NCBI GenBank assembly: GCA_016926495.1
Contig: JAFGOL010000009.1
Coordinates: 1 to 9,661 of the forward strand
Origin: Oligoflexia bacterium
Lineage (GTDB): Bacteria > Bdellovibrionota > JAFGOL01
Reading direction: 5' to 3'
DNA: 9,661 bases
Shown: positions 1 to 7,742 of the stretch, in pieces
Layout: each line of letters starts with the position of its first letter
How positions within the stretch are numbered: the stretch's first letter is position 1
Notes under the pieces: model-generated
Database searches by the model: none
What the model saw: only the letters and a program-made list of their open reading frames with translations
Told to the model about the DNA's origin: nothing
Made by a program: the position numbers and the translations under genes

Positions 1-547
1 CCATACACGCGGCAAAAACAAGAGTAGAGGCAAACGGCAGCGTGAGGGAATATGCAATCATCCTGTCATGTTCGGCAAATGAAAATTCAAATATATTAAG
101 CTGCCGTTTTTCAAAAAGTTCCCTGAAAAACCGGACGGCCTTTACGGAAGATTCTTTTATTATTATGACATTTTCCTCTTGCAAATCATTTATATTGGCG
201 AACGTGGGACCGAACATCGGGTGCAAGGAAACAAATTCAAAACCGCAGGTCCTGTAATAATCCTCAAGTTCGCCCTTGACCGAAGCGACATCGCATATTA
301 CGCAGTCTGAGGGAATAATGCCCGCAACATTCCTGTATACCGGGATCGTGTTTCGTATACTTACAGCGTTAATAAGCAGGGAAGGCGCGAAATCCCTTAG
401 ACCTGTTATCTCTTCGAGTATCCGCACTTGTTTTAAAGAAGCGGTTTTGGCAGGATCCGTATCAAAGACCGCAACCTCATGGTCGCTGCCGAGCTCATTC
501 ACAAACCATGAGCCCATGTGGCCCGTGCCTATTACGGCTATTTTCAT
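1..547 (-). CDS. tyrA: Prephenate dehydrogenase, N-terminal 182 codons (3' end outside window)
   Basis: Oxidatively decarboxylates prephenate to 4-hydroxyphenylpyruvate, the committed step to tyrosine, in the cytoplasm. The reading frame runs from an ATG at 547 off the left edge without a stop. The N-terminus is a Rossmann fold with GTGHMG (residues 7-12). The acidic D29 at the end of the second strand (VAVFDTD) suggests NAD rather than NADP. The family signatures ASVKGE (88-93) and LHPMFGP (108-114, with the expected catalytic His) are present, followed by HDRMIAYSLTLPFAS in the start of the helical dimerisation domain. The start is supported by GAGGT six bases upstream and by an ATGA overlap with the pheA stop, so the two are probably translationally coupled. 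Whether a C-terminal ACT domain exists cannot be seen. Arogenate dehydrogenase is a close alternative that sequence alone cannot exclude. Confidence 0.93.
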   Translation of the reverse strand, partial: MKIAVIGTGHMGSWFVNELGSDHEVAVFDTDPAKTASLKQVRILEEITGLRDFAPSLLINAVSIRNTIPVYRNVAGIIPSDCVICDVASVKGELEDYYRTCGFEFVSLHPMFGPTFANINDLQEENVIIIKESSVKAVRFFRELFEKRQLNIFEFSFAEHDRMIAYSLTLPFASTLVFAACM

Positions 548-1614
548 ATTTTTACCTCGTCGTAGTTACCTAAAAATTTGTATCTGGCGGCCTTTGACTT
601 GACCTTGTCAAGTATGTCCTGCACCTTTTTATCCCTGCTGTTTCCCTCAAAATCCATAAAGAAAAAGTAGTTGCCCGGCATATCCCTGCGCGGCATTGAT
701 TCTATTCTCGTGAGGTTTATACGCGCCTCTGCAAAAAGCTGGAGAATATCGAATAAAGCGCCCGCCTTGTGCTCAACCGAAAATATGATCGAGCATTTCG
801 TCTTTCCGGCCTCATCGCCGTTTAGAGCCAGTACCAGGAATCTTGTATAATTCTCACTATGGTCCGATATGTTCTCCTTTATTATCTCGAGATTATAAAG
901 TTCGGCGCATCTCTTGCTTGCAATAACCGCCGCTGCCTCGGGCCTGTCGTCACTGAGCATTCTGGCCGCTCCGGCGGTATCGTAAAAAGCCCTGGCCTCA
1001 AGCTTGTTCCTGTTAAGAAAGCTCCTGCACTGGCTCAACGCCTGGGGATGGGAATACACCATTTTCACGTTCCTGTAATCCGTTCCGGGGACCACCAGCA
1101 GGCAATGATGAATGGGTAGCTTTATCTCGCCCGTAACCTTAAGCGACGTGTCTATCAGGAGTTCGTTAACGTTTGTAATAGCTCCGCCAAGCGAGTTTTC
1201 AACCGGGACCACGCCTATATCAAGGTATCCCTCGTTAACATTTTCAAAAACATCGCTGAACCCCGGGCACGGAACGGTAACGACTTCCCTGTCAAACATC
1301 AGCGCGGCGACTTCGCTGTACGCCCCGTGTTCGCCCTGAAAACCCGCTAGCCTGTGACCTTTTTCCTGAAATTTTTTGTTTTCCTCGATCTGAAGCTCGT
1401 ATATACGGGCCACAAACTCAGGCTCTATTAACCCGAGTCTTAAAGCCTGCTTTTTCACGTTATCAAGAATTTCCCTTTCCCTTCCGGAATCTGTGATTGA
1501 CGCCTTGAATTTTTTTGTCATAAGGCCGAGTTGTATGCGTTTTTTAAGAAGGGACAATATTTCAAAATCGGTCCTGTCGATTTTTTTTCTTAGCTCCTCT
1601 AATTGAAAAATCAT
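544..1614 (-). CDS. pheA: Bifunctional chorismate mutase / prephenate dehydratase (P-protein) with ACT domain
   Basis: Converts chorismate to prephenate and then to phenylpyruvate, the committed route to phenylalanine. The 356 residues have the usual P-protein layout. An AroQ chorismate mutase spans about 1-85, with R9, R26, K37, R45, E46 and Q83 aligning by hand to E. coli R11, R28, K39, R51, E52 and Q88. Prephenate dehydratase spans about 88-265, with FQGEHGAYSE, PVENSLGG, SHPQALSQC, DTAGAA and the catalytic NYTRF (T257). A C-terminal ACT domain spans about 273-356. The ACT domain keeps the GAL motif (285-287), but the phenylalanine-binding ESRP motif reads ESMP (305-308). Feedback inhibition by phenylalanine is expected for the family; its strength here is uncertain. 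The start follows GAGGTG five bases upstream, four bases after the aroC stop. The gene overlaps tyrA by four bases. Confidence 0.96.
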   Translation of the reverse strand: MIFQLEELRKKIDRTDFEILSLLKKRIQLGLMTKKFKASITDSGREREILDNVKKQALRLGLIEPEFVARIYELQIEENKKFQEKGHRLAGFQGEHGAYSEVAALMFDREVVTVPCPGFSDVFENVNEGYLDIGVVPVENSLGGAITNVNELLIDTSLKVTGEIKLPIHHCLLVVPGTDYRNVKMVYSHPQALSQCRSFLNRNKLEARAFYDTAGAARMLSDDRPEAAAVIASKRCAELYNLEIIKENISDHSENYTRFLVLALNGDEAGKTKCSIIFSVEHKAGALFDILQLFAEARINLTRIESMPRRDMPGNYFFFMDFEGNSRDKKVQDILDKVKSKAARYKFLGNYDEVKI

Positions 1615-1618
1615 GGTT

Positions 1619-2611
1619 TCACCTCATTACCCTTTTAATTTTTCCTTCCAGCATCAAAAAATCCGCAAGCACTATTGCCGTACAGGCTTCTACTATCACA
1701 GGCAGTCTCACGGCGAAACAGGCGTCATGCCTACCCTTTACCAGAACTTTGTCCTTTGTCAAACTCTTAAGGTTAACGGTATCCTGCCCGGCGGCAATGC
1801 TCGGCGTCGGCCTTGCCGCAACCCTGAAGAATATTTCGTTTCCGTTTGTAATACCCCCGTTAATTCCGCCCGAATGGTTCGTGGACGTTTTCCCGTTTGA
1901 ACCGGTAATCACGTCATTACATTCTGAGCCGCGCATGGAAGCACATTTAAAACCCGAACCGAACTCAACGCCCTTGATCCCGGGTATTGAAAATATCATA
2001 TGGCCGATCCTTGATTCCACGGAATCAAAAAACGGTTCTCCCAATCCCGCTTCCAGTCCCGCGACAGAACACTCAACAATACCGCCTACGGAATCACCGT
2101 CTTTGATCGCGGCTTCAATGTTTGAATCTATATCCCTGCCGCCTCCGGCTTCACTCAAAACAGCCGTTACCGAAATACCCTTAAGCATGTTTTTAGCGAT
2201 ACATCCCGCGGCAACCAGTGCCGCCGTAAGCCTTCCCGAAAAATGCCCGCCTCCCCTGTAATCGTTCAAACCGCCGAACTTGGTATAAGCCGTAAAGTCA
2301 GCGTGCCCCGGCCTGGGAAGAAACCTGTTCTTTTCATAATCACCGGATTTTACGTCGGCATTTTCTACCAGTAAAAGCAGGGGCGCTCCCGTAGTTATTC
2401 CGTTAAGAACACCGCTTTTGAAAACGGGGATATCCGCCTCTTTCCTGCTTGTCGTTCCTTTAACGGAAGGATTTCGCCTTTTCATGTCGGATGCAAAATC
2501 TATTGAATTTAAATCAATCCCGGCAGGCAAACCGTCAATCAACAAGCCTATACAGTCACCATGTGATTCCCCGAGTATACTGATCCTGAACAATCTGCCA
2601 AAACTATTCAT
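1619..2611 (-). CDS. aroC: Chorismate synthase, short form
   Basis: Catalyses 1,4-trans elimination of phosphate from EPSP to give chorismate, using reduced FMN; seventh shikimate step. Signatures in order are GESHG (14-18, catalytic H17), a K/R-rich NPSV..TTSRKEAD segment near 44-60, RPGHAD (100-105, catalytic H103), YRGGGHFSGRLTA (118-130), HSGGINGGITNG, RVAARPTPSI, and a C-terminal GRHDAC followed by PVIVEA. At 330 residues it is shorter than the roughly 350-390 usual for the family, but every core motif is present, so it looks like a compact version and not a broken gene. Whether it carries its own flavin reductase activity cannot be read from sequence; none is fused. The ATG overlaps the aroA stop as ATGA. 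Its own Shine-Dalgarno is weak, which fits coupling to aroA translation. Confidence 0.96.
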   Translation of the reverse strand: MNSFGRLFRISILGESHGDCIGLLIDGLPAGIDLNSIDFASDMKRRNPSVKGTTSRKEADIPVFKSGVLNGITTGAPLLLLVENADVKSGDYEKNRFLPRPGHADFTAYTKFGGLNDYRGGGHFSGRLTAALVAAGCIAKNMLKGISVTAVLSEAGGGRDIDSNIEAAIKDGDSVGGIVECSVAGLEAGLGEPFFDSVESRIGHMIFSIPGIKGVEFGSGFKCASMRGSECNDVITGSNGKTSTNHSGGINGGITNGNEIFFRVAARPTPSIAAGQDTVNLKSLTKDKVLVKGRHDACFAVRLPVIVEACTAIVLADFLMLEGKIKRVMR

Positions 2612-3864
2612 TGCACTTCAGCCCCCAGTTTTTTAATATCGTCAAAAAAGTCAGGATACGATTTCGCGACCGCCCGGCAGTTATTAATGTAAACGCCGTT
2701 GCTGCTGTTCAGGCCCGCTACGGCGCATGCCATGGCAATCCTGTGGTCATTGCGTGAATCCGTATTGCCTCCGTCAGGCGACCTGCCTTTTGTGCCCTTG
2801 ATGATCAACATATTATCAGCCAGCGCTATATCCGCACCCATTTTTTTAAATTCCTCAACCAGTGTAACAGCCCTGTTGCTTTCCTTGTATACAAGCCTGT
2901 CCGTACCGGTAATTTTTGAAGTCCCGTCACAATTAACGGCAAGCGCCGCAAGAGGAGGGAAAAGATCGGGACAGTCAGTGGCATCAAAGCTGAAGCCTGC
3001 CAGTTCCGATTTATTTACGGTTACAAAGTCATCCCCGACCCGCAAGTCAGCTCCGCAGTCCTTTAAAACGTCAACAATAAGCCTGTCAGCCTGAAGCGTC
3101 GACGAGTATGAAATATTATTTACTGTAACAGAACCGCAAACAGCCCCTGCCACAAGTAAAAACGAAGCCCCGGACCAGTCACCCTCCACATTATATTCCC
3201 CTGGCGAGTATTCCTGGCCGGATTTTATGTAAAATTCGGAATAATCCCTGTTAATGATCACGATCCCGAATTCCCCGAGCAGTTGCAGGGTCATGTCAAT
3301 GTAGGGCCTGCTTTTAAGATCATTCACACGCACTGTCGAGTCGGTGTCACACAGCGGTAATGCCATAAGCAACCCCGTTAGAAGCTGCGATGTTACACCG
3401 GCGTCTATGTCCAGGACGCCCCCCTTTAGCGGTCCCTTTACTGTAACAGGCGGAAACCCCGAACTGCTGCTGCATTGCACTCCGGCCCTGATCAAGGCCT
3501 TTTCTATCATATCCACGGGCCTTCTGAGCAGCGAACCTTCGCCCGTAAGCATGATCTCCGAATCATACAGGGAGGCGATAGGTGAAAACATCCTGAAAGC
3601 AAGACCCGACTCACCGCAATTAAGTATCTTTTCCCTTATGCCGGACGAAGGAAAAATTATAAGTTCCCTGTCAACTATGGATACGGAAGCTCCGAGCTTT
3701 TCAATAACACTGATGGCTGAAAGCGAATCGTTGCATAGCGTGGAATTGGATAATTTGCATCTTTTCCCGCTTAAAAAACAAGCGGCTATAGCCCTCTGCA
3801 TCATGCTTTTGGACGCCGGGGCCGTAACAGAACCGTTGATTACGGAAGGCTTAATATATTTCAT
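2608..3864 (-). CDS. aroA: 3-phosphoshikimate 1-carboxyvinyltransferase (EPSP synthase)
   Basis: Transfers enolpyruvyl from PEP to shikimate-3-phosphate; sixth shikimate step and the target of glyphosate. The 418 residues have the family's usual length. Expected catalytic and binding residues are present: K19, S20 and R24 in ASKSMMQR, R115 in LRRPVD, S159-Q160 in TSQ, D300 in DCPDLFPP, K327/E328/R331 in YKESNR, R375 in NDHR, and K401 in AKSYPDFF. The PEP loop reads NCGESGLAFRMF (82-93) in place of the LGNAGTAMRP of class I enzymes, so positions equivalent to E. coli T97 and P101 are Leu and Met. I chose the ATG at 3864, which overlaps the upstream gene by 14 bases. A TTG two codons earlier (3870) is an alternative. 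The AGAGAG upstream is a modest ribosome site. Confidence 0.95.
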   Translation of the reverse strand: MKYIKPSVINGSVTAPASKSMMQRAIAACFLSGKRCKLSNSTLCNDSLSAISVIEKLGASVSIVDRELIIFPSSGIREKILNCGESGLAFRMFSPIASLYDSEIMLTGEGSLLRRPVDMIEKALIRAGVQCSSSSGFPPVTVKGPLKGGVLDIDAGVTSQLLTGLLMALPLCDTDSTVRVNDLKSRPYIDMTLQLLGEFGIVIINRDYSEFYIKSGQEYSPGEYNVEGDWSGASFLLVAGAVCGSVTVNNISYSSTLQADRLIVDVLKDCGADLRVGDDFVTVNKSELAGFSFDATDCPDLFPPLAALAVNCDGTSKITGTDRLVYKESNRAVTLVEEFKKMGADIALADNMLIIKGTKGRSPDGGNTDSRNDHRIAMACAVAGLNSSNGVYINNCRAVAKSYPDFFDDIKKLGAEVQ

Positions 3865-5158
3865 TTGCAATGCTCTCTGCGAGTTCGTCTATGGTTTGCC
3901 CGTAATTCGCAAAACATATATGCGCAGCATCAGCGTACAGGGGTATTCTTTCCTTTAAAAGCATTCCCGCCCTCAAATCGCGGTTATCCCCCTTAAGAAG
4001 CGGCCTGTCCGAATTTTCCGTCCTTTTCAAAATTGAATTAAGATCAGACCAGAGCCATACGACCCGGGTTGAAGATTTCAATATTTTTCTGTTTTGTTCA
4101 TTGATAACTATGCCGCCCCCGCAGGATATAATTTTGGGAGACGAAAAATCAATTGATTCAAGTATCCCGGACTCGACTTTTCTGAAATACTCTTCACCCT
4201 TTGTATCAAAAATATCCTTAATGTGTCCGCCTTCCCTCTGCTCTATTATCTTATCAATCTCCACGAATTCAAAACCGATAATTTCAGCCAGCTTCAGGCC
4301 TATCGCGGATTTTCCGGTCCCCATAAATCCTATTAGGGATATCGATCTGGGTTTTACCTGTGTGGATTCCAGGTTTCTTATAAGGGCTGTCCTCATAAGG
4401 TCCAGCGGATCGTCCTCGAAAAAATGCAGAAACGAATGGACAGCCTGGTACAAAAGCCACTCGGTGCCGGTTATATAAAGCCTGCACCCGCATTCAACCG
4501 CATCCCTGAACAGCATTGACTGCCTGGAATAATCAGCGTCGAAAACGACCAGCCCCTTATGCAGGAGTTCCCTGGACACGACCCTCTGTGAACTTGAAAT
4601 GCACGATACCAGTATGTCGGTATCCTTAAACTCAAGCATCAAATCATCAAGTTTGCAGGCCCTGCAGGCAAACTGTTCGGAAATCTCTATTGCCTTTGTG
4701 TAAGTCCTGTTTGCGACAACAACATCCCGTGCCAGAGCCTTTTTCAGGGCAAAGACGGACGCTCGCGCGGCTCCGCCACCGCCGATAACAACAGCCTTTG
4801 AATTAGCAATGGCCACGCCGTTACTTGCAAGTGAATCTATTACACCGGTAAAATCGGTATTATACCCCCTCAGGAGGCCGTTTATGAAAGCAACTGTGTT
4901 TACGGCACCGATTTCAGCAGCATCATCGTCTATATAGTCAAGATGCCTTATCGCGCTTTCCTTGTGAGGGGAAGTTATATTGAGACCGCGTATGCCGATC
5001 TCCCTTACCATGGCCGCCACATTCTCCATGTTCGAGGAATGGATCCTGAAATACGCGGCGTCAATACCGAGCTTCTTAAAAGCATTGTTCCATATATCGG
5101 GACTCTTGCTGTGTGACACAGGATTGCCCGTAACAGCGAATAAAAGTTTTTCAGTCAA
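3851..5158 (-). CDS. aroE-aroK: Bifunctional shikimate dehydrogenase - shikimate kinase fusion (AroE-AroK)
   Basis: Performs steps four and five: NADPH reduction of 3-dehydroshikimate to shikimate, then ATP-dependent phosphorylation. The AroE part (about 1-248 of 435) has GNPVSHSKSP with shikimate-binding S15 and S17, catalytic K66 in NITSPHK, IGAVNTV, D102 in NTDFTG, the GGGGAARA nucleotide loop (126-133), NRT (150-152, typical of NADP binding) and GTEWLLYQ (Q238). After a linker of about 22 residues, the AroK part (about 272-435) has Walker A GFMGTGKS (277-284), D302, FR (R326), CGGG (346-349), the lid RPLL (R385) and R404 in ERIPLY. Both halves look catalytically intact. I chose the TTG at 5158 because AGAGGT lies six bases upstream and the AroE N-terminus begins exactly there. 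The frame stays open 43 codons further upstream inside aroD, but that extension resembles no AroE. It overlaps aroD by 8 bases. Confidence 0.94.
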   Translation of the reverse strand: MTEKLLFAVTGNPVSHSKSPDIWNNAFKKLGIDAAYFRIHSSNMENVAAMVREIGIRGLNITSPHKESAIRHLDYIDDDAAEIGAVNTVAFINGLLRGYNTDFTGVIDSLASNGVAIANSKAVVIGGGGAARASVFALKKALARDVVVANRTYTKAIEISEQFACRACKLDDLMLEFKDTDILVSCISSSQRVVSRELLHKGLVVFDADYSRQSMLFRDAVECGCRLYITGTEWLLYQAVHSFLHFFEDDPLDLMRTALIRNLESTQVKPRSISLIGFMGTGKSAIGLKLAEIIGFEFVEIDKIIEQREGGHIKDIFDTKGEEYFRKVESGILESIDFSSPKIISCGGGIVINEQNRKILKSSTRVVWLWSDLNSILKRTENSDRPLLKGDNRDLRAGMLLKERIPLYADAAHICFANYGQTIDELAESIANEIY

Positions 5159-5792
5159 TGTCCAACCTCTTATATATTTCCACCAACTCGTCCAGGGTAT
5201 ACTGGCCGTCAGCGGTTTTTTTATCAGCCTTATAAGACGCGAAAGTACAAAATCCGCCCAGTAAAGGCGCGGCAATGCGGGTAACACGTCCCAAGCCGCC
5301 CATACCGATTACAATAACCGGAACATTTTCACTGTCAAGAAGGCCGAGCAGCCTTGCGTTGTCCCTTATATTGTTAACCCTGCAGGCAATCTTGACTATA
5401 TCAGGATTATATTTAAGGCACCAGTTATAAATGTGCATCAGTTCGTCGCGGGACGGCGTACGCTCGAAATCATGATATGACATGATCAGCTTTGCCCCGC
5501 TGCTCTTTACCGCGGCGGCCATTTTATTCCTGTAAGCTTCGTCGGAATCAACTTCAACGTCAACATAAGCGGCACCGTAACTGATTGCCTTTTCAAGGAT
5601 CTCCGCCCTTTTTTGATCATCAAAAACGCCGTGCCTGCATGTTGCTATAAGATTGGAATGGGAACCGAACACCTTCTTCATGTCCGCTTCCGAAAATTTG
5701 ACCATATCGAGCCTTATTTCGGCAAATTCCGCCTTTTTCAAAACGGACAGGCATTCGCCGGCGCTTATGTCAGCTATCGCAACACAAATCAT
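5151..5792 (-). CDS. aroD: Type I 3-dehydroquinate dehydratase
   Basis: Dehydrates 3-dehydroquinate to 3-dehydroshikimate by a Schiff-base, syn-elimination mechanism; third shikimate step. The 213-residue protein is slightly shorter than the 220-250 usual for type I. It shows EIRLD (25-29), TCRHG (51-55), the catalytic His in SYHDF (H107), the Schiff-base lysine in VKIA (K134), GMGGLGRVTR (163-172), and the C-terminal Q in DGQYTLDEL. It is clearly not the unrelated dodecameric type II enzyme. The ATG at 5792 has GAGG seven bases upstream and lies 23 bases inside the end of aroB, the longest overlap in the operon. The 3' end overlaps aroEK by 8 bases, so translation is likely coupled on both sides. 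Confidence 0.95.
   Translation of the reverse strand: MICVAIADISAGECLSVLKKAEFAEIRLDMVKFSEADMKKVFGSHSNLIATCRHGVFDDQKRAEILEKAISYGAAYVDVEVDSDEAYRNKMAAAVKSSGAKLIMSYHDFERTPSRDELMHIYNWCLKYNPDIVKIACRVNNIRDNARLLGLLDSENVPVIVIGMGGLGRVTRIAAPLLGGFCTFASYKADKKTADGQYTLDELVEIYKRLDID
5165..5170 (-). promoter_or_regulatory. Ribosome binding site deciding the TTG start of aroEK
   Basis: AGAGGT on the minus strand sits six bases before the TTG at 5158. No ATG or GTG start lies near the AroE N-terminus, so this site is the main support for the non-standard start codon. Confidence 0.7.
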
Positions 5793-6810
5793 GTACGGCC
5801 TCTTCTATCTCCTTTAATCCCAGTTTTTTAACAACCGGCTTGGCAATATCCTGAAGTAGCACGAAATGTATGTTCCTCAGTTCCTTTTTCTTGTCCTTTT
5901 TTACGGCGTCAATAACAAGCGACTTGTCAACATCAAATTTAAGGGGAAGTCCGTAAAGCTTAAGCAGCGTTGCAAGCTTTCCAATAACTTCCTCATGAAG
6001 AAAACCTGCCTTATGCGAAAGCCTGGCGGCAAACAGCATGCCTAGGGCGACGCATTCCCCATGGCTGTATTTCCCGGACTTCTCTATGGCGTGGCCTATC
6101 GTGTGCCCGAAATTCAATATGCGCCTTTTTCCGGTTTCCGTTTCATCCCTGTTTACAACAGCAATCTTTATTCTTACCGAATCATTAACAATTCTCTCCA
6201 GGGCCTTGTGATCAAGATTCAAGACCGTCTCGCTGTTCTCAAGCAGAAAATTAACGAGTTCCCCGTCGGCAATCATCGCGTGTTTTATCACCTCCGCCAT
6301 GCCGCACGCGAATTCCTTCTGTTCAAGAGTTTTAAGCACCCCGAAATCCGATAATATAAAACTTGGCTGCCTGAACACGCCCACTATATTTTTATAGTCC
6401 CTGTAATTAATGCCGTTTTTTCCGCCTATACCTGCGTCAACCTGGGCAAGCAGCGTGGTGGGAACAAAACCGAATTTAACACCCCGCATGAATGTTGAGG
6501 CCGCAAAACCAGCGACATCGCATACAAGGCCGCCGCCTATGCCCACGATAAAAGTAGAACGATCAGCCTCAAACTCAAGGAGTTTTTCATATATGAAATC
6601 CATTGTGGCAAGATTTTTTACGGATTCCCCCTGACCTATCTTTATAACCTCATTACAGGGGAAATGCGCCCCGTACAGGTCCGCGACCCTGTCATCAGTA
6701 ATAACAATGATCTTTTCCGCCGCCTCTGTATGTGCGGCAGCATTAACTATTTTTTCCCCTATGAGCACCCTGCACTTGCCGGTAGGAGCGTCTATGGTAT
6801 GAAGTATCAA
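5770..6810 (-). CDS. aroB: 3-dehydroquinate synthase
   Basis: Cyclises DAHP to 3-dehydroquinate with NAD and a divalent metal; second shikimate step. The 346 residues match the family length. The NAD-binding half has [13 protein letters not shown] (90-102), [21 protein letters not shown] (117-135) and KNIVGVF. The C-terminal metal-binding half has E173 and K176 in AEVIKH, H236 in [11 protein letters not shown] and H250 in YSHGE, the expected metal ligands being E173, H236 and H250. The start is a TTG forming TTGA with the aroF stop codon. It is supported by GGGAG (6818-6822) seven bases upstream, and no ATG lies near the expected N-terminus. The overlap suggests aroB translation depends on ribosomes finishing aroF. 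Confidence 0.95.
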   Translation of the reverse strand: MILHTIDAPTGKCRVLIGEKIVNAAAHTEAAEKIIVITDDRVADLYGAHFPCNEVIKIGQGESVKNLATMDFIYEKLLEFEADRSTFIVGIGGGLVCDVAGFAASTFMRGVKFGFVPTTLLAQVDAGIGGKNGINYRDYKNIVGVFRQPSFILSDFGVLKTLEQKEFACGMAEVIKHAMIADGELVNFLLENSETVLNLDHKALERIVNDSVRIKIAVVNRDETETGKRRILNFGHTIGHAIEKSGKYSHGECVALGMLFAARLSHKAGFLHEEVIGKLATLLKLYGLPLKFDVDKSLVIDAVKKDKKKELRNIHFVLLQDIAKPVVKKLGLKEIEEAVHDLCCDS

Positions 6811-7622
6811 TCAAGTTCTCCCATGAAATTCTTTAATTTTTTTACTTTTGCGGAAAGCGTGCTGAACTCCGCGGGCGTAAGCGCCTGGTCCTTGTCGCAG
6901 AGAGCCTCGCAGGGGTTTATATGCACCTCGATCATAAGTCCGTCCGTATTGCTTGCAACGGCAGCCAGCGCCATGGGCTCTATAAGGCTCTTTCTTCCCG
7001 TAGAGTGTGTGGGATCAACAATTACCGGCAAATGACTGAGTTCCTGAATAGCGGGCACGGCGCTTAAATCAAGGGTGTTCCTTGTATATGTTTCGTGCGT
7101 CCTGATACCCCTTTCGCAAAGTATAACATTTGGATTGCCTTCATTTAGTATGTATTCGGCGCAATTAAGCCATTCGGACAGTGTTGAGTACATACCCCTT
7201 TTTAAGAGTACGGGCTTATTAACCTTGCCGACTTCCTTTAGGAGGGAAAAATTCTGCATATTACGGGCGCCAATCTGTAACACGTCCACATATTCACAAA
7301 CCCATGAAACGTCACGGGTATCCAAAACCTCTGTAATCACGGGAGTTTTTGTCTTTTTACCTACTTTTTCAAGTATTTTAAGGCCTTCAAGCCCAAGTCC
7401 CTGAAAGGCATAAGGCGACGTTCTGGGTTTGAATGCCCCTCCCCTGAGCATATTCGAGCCGGCCTCAACTACAGCAACAGCGGTTCCGTACATCTGCTCT
7501 TCGCTTTCTATACTGCAGGGCCCGGCTATAAATAAGAAATCCTTGCCGATTTTTACATTACCGACTTCTATAATGGTTTTTTTTCTGTTTTCAGAAAGTG
7601 CCACAAGGGAAATATCCTTCAT
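6807..7622 (-). CDS. aroF: 3-deoxy-7-phosphoheptulonate (DAHP) synthase, class I-beta core enzyme
   Basis: Condenses PEP with erythrose-4-phosphate to DAHP, the entry step of the shikimate pathway. The 271 residues contain AGPCSIES (33-40), [13 protein letters not shown] (59-71), KPVLLKRGM (136-144), CERGIRT (169-175), DPTHSTG (203-209), and MIEVHINP (230-237). Presumed metal ligands are C36, H206, E232 and D243. This is the KDO8P-synthase-like I-beta group. Neither an N-terminal ferredoxin-like domain (as in the longer Thermotoga enzyme) nor a fused chorismate mutase is present. The bare core suggests that it lacks direct allosteric control. The ATG at 7622 is the first gene of the operon. 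GGAG lies about 11 bases upstream, somewhat far, with CAGG immediately before the ATG. It overlaps aroB by four bases. Confidence 0.95.
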   Translation of the reverse strand: MKDISLVALSENRKKTIIEVGNVKIGKDFLFIAGPCSIESEEQMYGTAVAVVEAGSNMLRGGAFKPRTSPYAFQGLGLEGLKILEKVGKKTKTPVITEVLDTRDVSWVCEYVDVLQIGARNMQNFSLLKEVGKVNKPVLLKRGMYSTLSEWLNCAEYILNEGNPNVILCERGIRTHETYTRNTLDLSAVPAIQELSHLPVIVDPTHSTGRKSLIEPMALAAVASNTDGLMIEVHINPCEALCDKDQALTPAEFSTLSAKVKKLKNFMGELD

Positions 7623-7643
7623 CCTGTCTACTACTCCGTTAAA

Positions 7644-7673
7644 ATTTTATTAAGCTTACAACTATTTGTTCAA
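7644..7673 (-). promoter_or_regulatory. Candidate sigma-70-type promoter for the aro operon
   Basis: On the minus strand TTGAAC (7673-7668) and TAAAAT (7649-7644) are separated by 18 bases and lie about 22 bases from the aroF ATG. This would give a very short leader, leaving the inverted repeat at 7743-7840 upstream of transcription and not in the mRNA. The boxes fit the consensus moderately well. The AT-rich context makes chance matches common. Confidence 0.4.
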
Positions 7674-7742
7674 GCTGTATCTATAGCACAGGAATGTCAT
7701 TTTTTGCATTATTTTTGTTTTTAACTACCGGTTTTCCGTCTA

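Noticed and set aside
1749..2261. Long plus-strand open frames opposite aroC and other aro genes.
   Set aside because: They mirror strongly supported minus-strand genes, lack ribosome sites and show no recognisable protein motifs.
5159..5287. A 43-residue N-terminal extension of AroE, since the frame is open upstream.
   Set aside because: It lies wholly inside aroD in another frame and resembles no AroE. The TTG at 5158 has a good ribosome site and matches the expected protein start.
6335..6360. A second sigma-28-like box (TCCGATAA) on the plus strand.
   Set aside because: No -35 match lies at 11 bases upstream, it is inside aroB, and no plus-strand gene follows.
7662..7709. A 15-codon minus-strand frame (MQKMTFLCYRYSLNK) upstream of aroF as an attenuation leader peptide.
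   Set aside because: It has no ribosome site, only one Phe and two Tyr codons, no terminator hairpin follows it, and it overlaps the candidate -35 box.
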